DNA of 54,830 nucleotides from NCBI GenBank assembly GCA_946055095.1, contig CAMGEM010000002.1:1-54830 (forward strand). The letters are read 5' to 3'. Under the pieces are notes generated by a model. That model was given only the letters and a program-made list of their open reading frames with translations, had not been told where the DNA came from and searched no databases. A program made the position numbers and the translations under genes. Below, piece after piece: positions 49,945-54,830 of this stretch; position 1 is the first letter of the stretch; each line of letters starts with the position of its first letter. Source of the stretch: an uncultured Parabacteroides sp. (GTDB taxonomy: Bacteria > Bacteroidota > Bacteroidia > Bacteroidales > Tannerellaceae).

Positions 49945-51762
49945 ATGCAGGCAATTATATTAGCGGCGGGCATGGGCAAACGACTCGGTGAGTTGACCCA
50001 AAATAACACAAAATGTATGGTCAGGGTTCATCAGCAAACCTTGATTGAACGCATGCTTGCCCAATTAAGCCCATTAAATTTAGAGAGAATCATCCTTGTC
50101 ATAGGCTATAAAGGGGAGAGGGTAAAAGAGTTGGTCGGTAATAAGATTGATCATACACCTATCCTCTATATTGAGAATCCTGTGTATGATAAGACCAATA
50201 ATATCTATTCACTCTATTTAGCGAAGAATTATCTCATTGAAGATGATACGTTGTTATTGGAGTCAGATCTTATCTTTTCCGATGCGATTCTCTCCAAATT
50301 AATCAATAACCCTTATCCCAATTTAGCGGTTGTAGCCAAATATCAAAGTTGGATGGATGGTACGGTTGTACGTTTGGACGAGGAGAATAACATATTGAAC
50401 TTCATCTCAAAAAAAGCCTTCCAATTCAATCAAAAGGATTCCTATTTCAAGACGGTCAACATATACAAATTCAGCAGGGAGTTCTCCATGGGCAAATATG
50501 TACCGTTCTTGGAAGCCTATTGCAAAGCTTTAGGTAACAATGAATACTATGAACAGGTATTAAAGGTAATCTCTTTGCTGGATAAATCTGATTTGAAAGC
50601 GTTAGTCATCGATGAAGAGAAATGGTATGAAATTGATGACCAGCAAGATTTAAACAATGCTGAGGCACTCTTTGCAGAAGGGAAAGAGGCACTTTCTCTT
50701 TATGGAAAACGCTACGGAGGTTATTGGCGTTTCCCTATGATGTTAGATTTCTGCTACCTCGTCAATCCCTATTTCCCTACGATACGCATGAAAGATGAGA
50801 TGCGTTCTAACTTTGATACCTTATTGACAGAATATCCATCAGGTATGCAAGTCAATACGCAGTTGGCTGCTCGATACACCGATATCTCCTCCGAACAAAT
50901 CGTTGTAGGCAATGGTGCTGCGGAGTTGATAAATGCCTATATGCACCTATCAGCTGAAAGAATGACAGGAGTTTGCCTTCCTACATTTGAGGAATACCCC
51001 AATCGATTACCCAAAGACAAGTTAGTATTTTTTAAGCCAGACAATAAAGACTTTTCATATACCAGTTCAGATCTCATTGCTTTCTTCGACAACACACAGA
51101 TCGAGCAACTGATCATTATCAATCCTGATAACCCATCGGGCAACCTGCTTTCCAAAGCGGAATTGTTGACTTTGATTGAATGGAGTAAGCGGAAAGGAAT
51201 ACAACTGCTCATTGATGAGTCATTCCTTGATTTCGCACGTGAGGATGATGGTTATTCGCTTTTCAACAAAGAGTTATTAAGTCAACACCCCCATTTGGTC
51301 GTTGTAAAGAGTATCTCTAAATCATTCGGTGTACCGGGATTACGTTTAGGTTTCTTGGCTACAGGGAATCAACAACTCATTCAACAACTTAGAAAAGAGA
51401 TATCCATTTGGAATATCAACTCCTTCGCTGAGTTCTACATGCAGATCTTTATCAAATACAGAGAGGACTATAAAAAGGCACGCATAAAATTCATTGAAGA
51501 ACGAAAACGTTTTTTCCAGTGTTTGCAACACATTCACTATTTGCGTGTCATCCCCTCCGCAGCAAACTATTTCCTCTGTGAAGTAACCGAGAAATATACT
51601 GCCGAGGAGATTTGCAGTGTCCTTTTAGCCAAGAACAATATTCTATTAAAGAACTGCAGCACAAAAGCAGGATTTAATCAAGCTCAATATATTCGTATTG
51701 CCATTCGGAATCAAAAAGATAACGATAAACTGATTTCAGCATTGGCTTCATTAAACGATTAG
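49945..51762 (+). CDS. Fusion of CTP:phosphocholine/phosphonate-type cytidylyltransferase and class I/II aminotransferase
   Basis: 605 residues from MQAIILAAGMGKRLGEL (eight more codons are open upstream). Part 1 (1-240) is a LicC/PntC-like nucleotidyltransferase: LAAGMGKRL, NNIYSLYLAK (85-94), LLLESDLIF with Asp108, and KWYEIDDQQDLNNAEALF. Part 2 (about 260-600) is a PLP fold-type I aminotransferase resembling HisC/CobD: GNGAAELINAY, INPDNPSGN, LIDESFLDF and SISKSFGVPGLRLGF with PLP lysine 459. The fusion suggests an amino alcohol phosphate or aminophosphonate is formed and activated as a CDP derivative. A CobD-like decarboxylase is another possibility. Stop is five bases before the next gene. 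Confidence 0.88.
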   Translation: MQAIILAAGMGKRLGELTQNNTKCMVRVHQQTLIERMLAQLSPLNLERIILVIGYKGERVKELVGNKIDHTPILYIENPVYDKTNNIYSLYLAKNYLIEDDTLLLESDLIFSDAILSKLINNPYPNLAVVAKYQSWMDGTVVRLDEENNILNFISKKAFQFNQKDSYFKTVNIYKFSREFSMGKYVPFLEAYCKALGNNEYYEQVLKVISLLDKSDLKALVIDEEKWYEIDDQQDLNNAEALFAEGKEALSLYGKRYGGYWRFPMMLDFCYLVNPYFPTIRMKDEMRSNFDTLLTEYPSGMQVNTQLAARYTDISSEQIVVGNGAAELINAYMHLSAERMTGVCLPTFEEYPNRLPKDKLVFFKPDNKDFSYTSSDLIAFFDNTQIEQLIIINPDNPSGNLLSKAELLTLIEWSKRKGIQLLIDESFLDFAREDDGYSLFNKELLSQHPHLVVVKSISKSFGVPGLRLGFLATGNQQLIQQLRKEISIWNINSFAEFYMQIFIKYREDYKKARIKFIEERKRFFQCLQHIHYLRVIPSAANYFLCEVTEKYTAEEICSVLLAKNNILLKNCSTKAGFNQAQYIRIAIRNQKDNDKLISALASLND

Positions 51763-51766
51763 AATT

Positions 51767-52882
51767 ATGCAAGCATATCAGACAATTTGTATCTGCGGTG
51801 GAGGAAGTTTGGGACATACTGTTGCGGCAAGCATCAGCCATAAAGGATATCAAGTCAACTTATTGACAGGACATCCCTCTCGCTGGTCACACCATATACA
51901 GATTACCGATTGTAATAACCAAATAATCAATGGGGAAATCTCTGTAATCTCCGATAACCCCAAGGAGGTGATTCCTTCCTCAGACATTGTGCTTTTATGT
52001 CTTCCTGGCTATCTTATCCAAAGCACACTGAGATCTATCGCACCGTTCCTCCGCCCAGAGACAGAGGTGGGTTCTGTCATATGCAGCAGCGGATTCTTTT
52101 GGATGGCACAGCATGAATTAGGTAATGGCAAGAAATTATTTGGCTTTCAACGCGTCCCATTTATTAGCCGTGTGACAAAATATGGTGAAAAGGCAGAGCT
52201 GAAAGGCTACAAGTCACTCTTGAAAATCGGAGGATCAAAGAGCAGTAACCTGCAAGCACTATCCTCGTTTTTTACAGATGCCCTCAGCACACCCACTATT
52301 ACCTTACATCACTATTTAGAAGCAACACTGACAAACAGCAATCCGATACTTCATCCCTCTCGCATTTTCGGCATGTTATCTGATCATGTTGGAGATTTAT
52401 ACGATAGGGAATATCTGTTTTATGAAGAGTGGGATGAGAAAAGCTCTGATGTATTAATTCAGTGCGACACAGAATTTCAACAAATCGTAAATAAACTACC
52501 TATTCATCAAGATGAAATTCCCTGTTTATTAGATTATTATGAATCAACAGACGTACAATCTCTCACACAGAAAATTCGTTCTATACAGGCATTCAAGGGC
52601 ATCAAGATGTGTATGATTCCACAGGAAAATGGGCAATTTGCCATTGACTATAGTAACCGCTATTTCACGGAGGATATTCCCTATGGATTACTCATCATTA
52701 AATCATTGGGATTACTTCTCGAAGTACCCACACCTACCATAGATCAAGTTATCTATTGGACACAAGAGCACATGGGCAAATGCTATCTCGTGGAGGGACA
52801 ACTGACAGGCAAAGACATCAAAGAATCGGGCGTTGTATCCAACTATCAAATCCATTCTTTAACAAGTTTACTAAATTTGTAA
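51767..52882 (+). CDS. Octopine/nopaline-type (opine) dehydrogenase-like protein
   Basis: 371 residues. N-terminal Rossmann fold with ICGGGSLGHTVAASI (Gly11, Gly13, Gly16), then the family's catalytic segment TNSNPILHPSRIFGML with the invariant His. Opine dehydrogenases reductively couple a 2-oxo acid to an amino group, giving N-(1-carboxyalkyl) compounds found in some bacterial glycans. The position between the cytidylyltransferase fusion and the flippase suggests it acts on that amino compound; this is inference. Confidence 0.85.
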   Translation: MQAYQTICICGGGSLGHTVAASISHKGYQVNLLTGHPSRWSHHIQITDCNNQIINGEISVISDNPKEVIPSSDIVLLCLPGYLIQSTLRSIAPFLRPETEVGSVICSSGFFWMAQHELGNGKKLFGFQRVPFISRVTKYGEKAELKGYKSLLKIGGSKSSNLQALSSFFTDALSTPTITLHHYLEATLTNSNPILHPSRIFGMLSDHVGDLYDREYLFYEEWDEKSSDVLIQCDTEFQQIVNKLPIHQDEIPCLLDYYESTDVQSLTQKIRSIQAFKGIKMCMIPQENGQFAIDYSNRYFTEDIPYGLLIIKSLGLLLEVPTPTIDQVIYWTQEHMGKCYLVEGQLTGKDIKESGVVSNYQIHSLTSLLNL

Positions 52883-52888
52883 ATATGT

Positions 52889-54133
52889 ATGATGAATATT
52901 AAGGGCAAGTTAAACAATCCGATGGCAACCAATTTTATCTCCTTGGTCTTACTGCAGGGAGTAAATTACCTATTGCCTTTACTCTCTTTCCCCTTTCTAT
53001 TCCGCATATTAGGTGTGGAGAGATACGGGTTAGTCACCTTTGGATATGCCTTGATGCAATATTTTGTCATGTTTACCGATTTCGGATTCAATCTCTCTGC
53101 CACAAAATACATATCCCAACATAGAAATAACCTGAGAGAGATTAACAATTATTTAAATAGTGCCATGATAGGACGTTTCATTTTATGCGCCATTAGTTTT
53201 CTTGTGCTACTATTACTTATTACCTCATTTGATAAATTCAAGTTAGAATCTACACTATACTTACTCTACTTTGGCATTATCATCGGAAATGTCATGTTTC
53301 CTATGTGGTTTTTCCAAGGCATGGAAAACATGAAATATATCACGATATTCAATATCGTAGCTAAATCATTGAGTTTCATTCCATTTTTCATATTCATCAG
53401 AGGACCTGAGGACTATATACTTGTACCCATTTGCTATAGTGTTGGTTTTATTTTAGCAGGTTTCGTCAGCATCTTCATCGTTTATTTTAAGATGGGGATG
53501 AGTTGGTATATTACCCCTGTTTCGCACATAAAGGGTGCCTTAAAAGACAGCTCTACCTATTTCCTGTCAAGAGCCTCAACCTCTCTATTCACTACCAGCA
53601 ATTCATTTTTATTAGGCTTGGTATGCGGAAACACAGCTGTCGGTTATTACTCTGCAGCTGAAAAATTATACCAAGCATATAACCAATTGCTTTCACCTTT
53701 TACGGGAGTTCTTTTCCCACATATCGCCAAAAGCCGGGATGTGGCATTTTTCAAGAAAGTATTCTATCGTATTTCGGCGATTAATATTGTAAGCGTGACA
53801 CTTGTATTAGTCTTGGCCTCTTATGTATTACAAATTGTTTATGGTACAGCCGATTCCAACATATTACATATCTTCCGTACGCTCATATGCGCTTGTTTTG
53901 TGACTATGCCTTCTATGCTCATGGGGTATCCTTTCCTCGCAGCCATGGGGCATCCCCTTTTCACGAACTGGACCGTTGTCTGTACCTCTGTTATACACAT
54001 CACCGGTTTATTCATTCTCTATCTGCTCCACAGTCTGACACCTGTCAGTGTGGCCATGATGGTTGTATTTTCAGAGACTCTGCTCATCAGTTTCCGTATC
54101 TGGGGAATCAAGCGTTTCCAACTATTTAAATAA
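52889..54133 (+). CDS. Wzx-like oligosaccharide flippase
   Basis: 414 residues, about twelve hydrophobic segments, MATE/MurJ-like fold. The start region LVLLQGVNYLLPLLSFPFLFRILGVERYGLVTFGYALMQYFVMFTDFGFNLSATKYIS is typical of RfbX/Wzx exporters of lipid-linked O-antigen or capsule units. It lies six bases after the dehydrogenase. No glycosyltransferase follows within the window. Confidence 0.93.
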   Translation: MMNIKGKLNNPMATNFISLVLLQGVNYLLPLLSFPFLFRILGVERYGLVTFGYALMQYFVMFTDFGFNLSATKYISQHRNNLREINNYLNSAMIGRFILCAISFLVLLLLITSFDKFKLESTLYLLYFGIIIGNVMFPMWFFQGMENMKYITIFNIVAKSLSFIPFFIFIRGPEDYILVPICYSVGFILAGFVSIFIVYFKMGMSWYITPVSHIKGALKDSSTYFLSRASTSLFTTSNSFLLGLVCGNTAVGYYSAAEKLYQAYNQLLSPFTGVLFPHIAKSRDVAFFKKVFYRISAINIVSVTLVLVLASYVLQIVYGTADSNILHIFRTLICACFVTMPSMLMGYPFLAAMGHPLFTNWTVVCTSVIHITGLFILYLLHSLTPVSVAMMVVFSETLLISFRIWGIKRFQLFK

Positions 54134-54266
54134 CAAATTTCTGTTTGTTATTTAACGTGGGTTCGATGTATTCAGAACAAAGCAATATTACTATTTTGGC
54201 AACCTATCTCTCAAATCAACACGCCAAAACAGGATCATGCGCTCATAAGCGTCACCGCTCAAGCTT

Positions 54267-54587
54267 CTAAAAATCGCACAGCCAATCCTTCTTGTGCGTC
54301 CATAGATCCTCATATGTGACTGACCTCTTCTCCAGATCCACCGTATAGGCATAGGAAGCATCCGGCGCTCCGTCAGGAGAAATGAGCTTATAGGATCCTA
54401 CCTCCGCTATATGTCGAGTTAACTCAGCCTTTCCCATCTGGTTCCGCTTATCCTTCGGGATAGTGTTCAAGATACCAGCTAAGGTCAGGCCCACACCCGA
54501 TGGATACCCGTCATAGTGGCAATATAGGCATCCCCGCAACAAATCCTTCTCGTTCTCCTCGATGAAAATATTCGCTCTTGTTGACAT
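54267..54587 (-). CDS. Small protein beginning MSTRANIFI, unknown function
   Basis: 106 residues: MSTRANIFIEENEKDLLRG, CLYCHYDGYPSGVGLTLAGIL, and a C-terminal SYAYTVDLEKRSVTYEDLW. Proteins starting MSTRA with an H/YxDGYP motif occur on phages, plasmids and in accessory regions; none has a function known to me. No signal peptide. It runs against the polysaccharide cluster and is followed by no clear terminator. Confidence 0.75.
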   Translation of the reverse strand: MSTRANIFIEENEKDLLRGCLYCHYDGYPSGVGLTLAGILNTIPKDKRNQMGKAELTRHIAEVGSYKLISPDGAPDASYAYTVDLEKRSVTYEDLWTHKKDWLCDF

Positions 54588-54628
54588 AGCTCTTACTCTT
54601 TAGTTAGACATTTCGCATTTCCTAAATA

Positions 54629-54636
54629 CAAATATA
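54629..54636 (-). promoter_or_regulatory. -7 box for the MSTRA-type gene
   Basis: TATATTTG on the reverse strand 42 bases before the ATG at 54587; no clear -33 match. It lies just past the stop of the partial gene at the edge. Confidence 0.5.
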
Positions 54637-54644
54637 GACATTTT

Positions 54645-54830
54645 TTAGTGTAGGAGATATTTCTTTATCAACATAGCAAGATATTCTTCTGAGAGGTTCA
54701 AGATGCCAGTATTCTCAATATAAGCATACTCTTCCTTGTTCCTTGCGATGACAAATTTGCGTTCAATACCATCCACATTTGCAAGCAGATGAAAATTACC
54801 TTTGTAGGTTTGCTCAACTCGAATCGCTGA
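54645..54830 (-). CDS. Partial small protein at the right edge, unknown
   Basis: Open frame from the edge to TAA at 54645, 61 codons: segments VEQTYKGNFHLLANVDGIER, KFVIARNKEEYAYIENTGIL and NLSEEYLAMLIKKYLL. The start lies outside the window. No family recognised; the amphipathic C-terminal helix is clear. It shares the strand with the MSTRA-type gene and may belong to the same accessory unit. Confidence 0.6.
   Translation of the reverse strand, partial: SAIRVEQTYKGNFHLLANVDGIERKFVIARNKEEYAYIENTGILNLSEEYLAMLIKKYLLH

Overview
The window looks like a chromosomal segment of a gut- or oral-type Bacteroidales bacterium, plausibly Parabacteroides or a relative (the genus is an inference). Pointers are two SusC/SusD outer-membrane pairs, DUF4827, DUF5106 and OmpP1/FadL proteins, a CcsA/ResB fusion, and many upstream sequences matching the Bacteroidota promoter (TTTG or CTTG, 17-20 bases, TAnnTTTG). 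No rRNA, tRNA, IS element or CRISPR array was found.

Layout. 1-4.6 kb: a SusD (cut by the left edge) and its SusC, reverse strand. 4.9-9.6 kb: an M28 peptidase, then an ABC-F ATPase overlapping an LtaS-like membrane sulfatase-fold enzyme. 9.6-10.17 kb: a gene-free stretch full of inverted repeats, with an orphan promoter. 10.2-16.8 kb: two reverse-strand operons, coiled-coil protein-zapA-rny and hpt-adk-obgE-pgeF-B3/B4, with a separately promoted winged-helix gene between them. 16.8-20.8 kb: NAD(P)HX repair enzyme, a thioredoxin-like lipoprotein and pgk, forward. 20.8-27.4 kb: a small-molecule kinase, a SPOR lipoprotein and a second SusC/SusD pair, reverse. 27.6-27.8 kb: a strict 22-bp tandem repeat. 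27.8-37.2 kb: eight reverse genes in close succession (rpe, comEC-like, nrnA-like, DUF4827, glmM, cobI, Rid-like, ccsA/resB). 37.2-41.1 kb: an ECF sigma factor with a 57-residue satellite gene, a FadL-like porin and a secreted Tyr/Trp/Gly- and Ser/Arg-rich protein.

41.5-46.3 kb holds the most interesting system: five forward genes encoding a circularly permuted ATP-grasp ligase, an alpha-E protein, a transglutaminase-fold protease and two tandem aspartoacylase-like (M14-type) proteins. The second of these has lost its metal-binding residues. This fits a peptide or amide synthesis-and-trimming pathway whose product is unknown. A GH29 fucosidase lipoprotein follows under its own promoter.

From about 48.5 kb the DNA becomes visibly more A+T-rich and holds a surface-polysaccharide-like cluster: a metallophosphoesterase lipoprotein, a cytidylyltransferase-aminotransferase fusion, an opine-type dehydrogenase and a Wzx-like flippase. 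Together these suggest that a CDP-activated amino compound is made, possibly with an opine-type modification, and placed on an exported glycan. Two small reverse genes, the last cut by the edge, close the window.

All assignments come from reading the sequence and recognising motifs; no database search was run.
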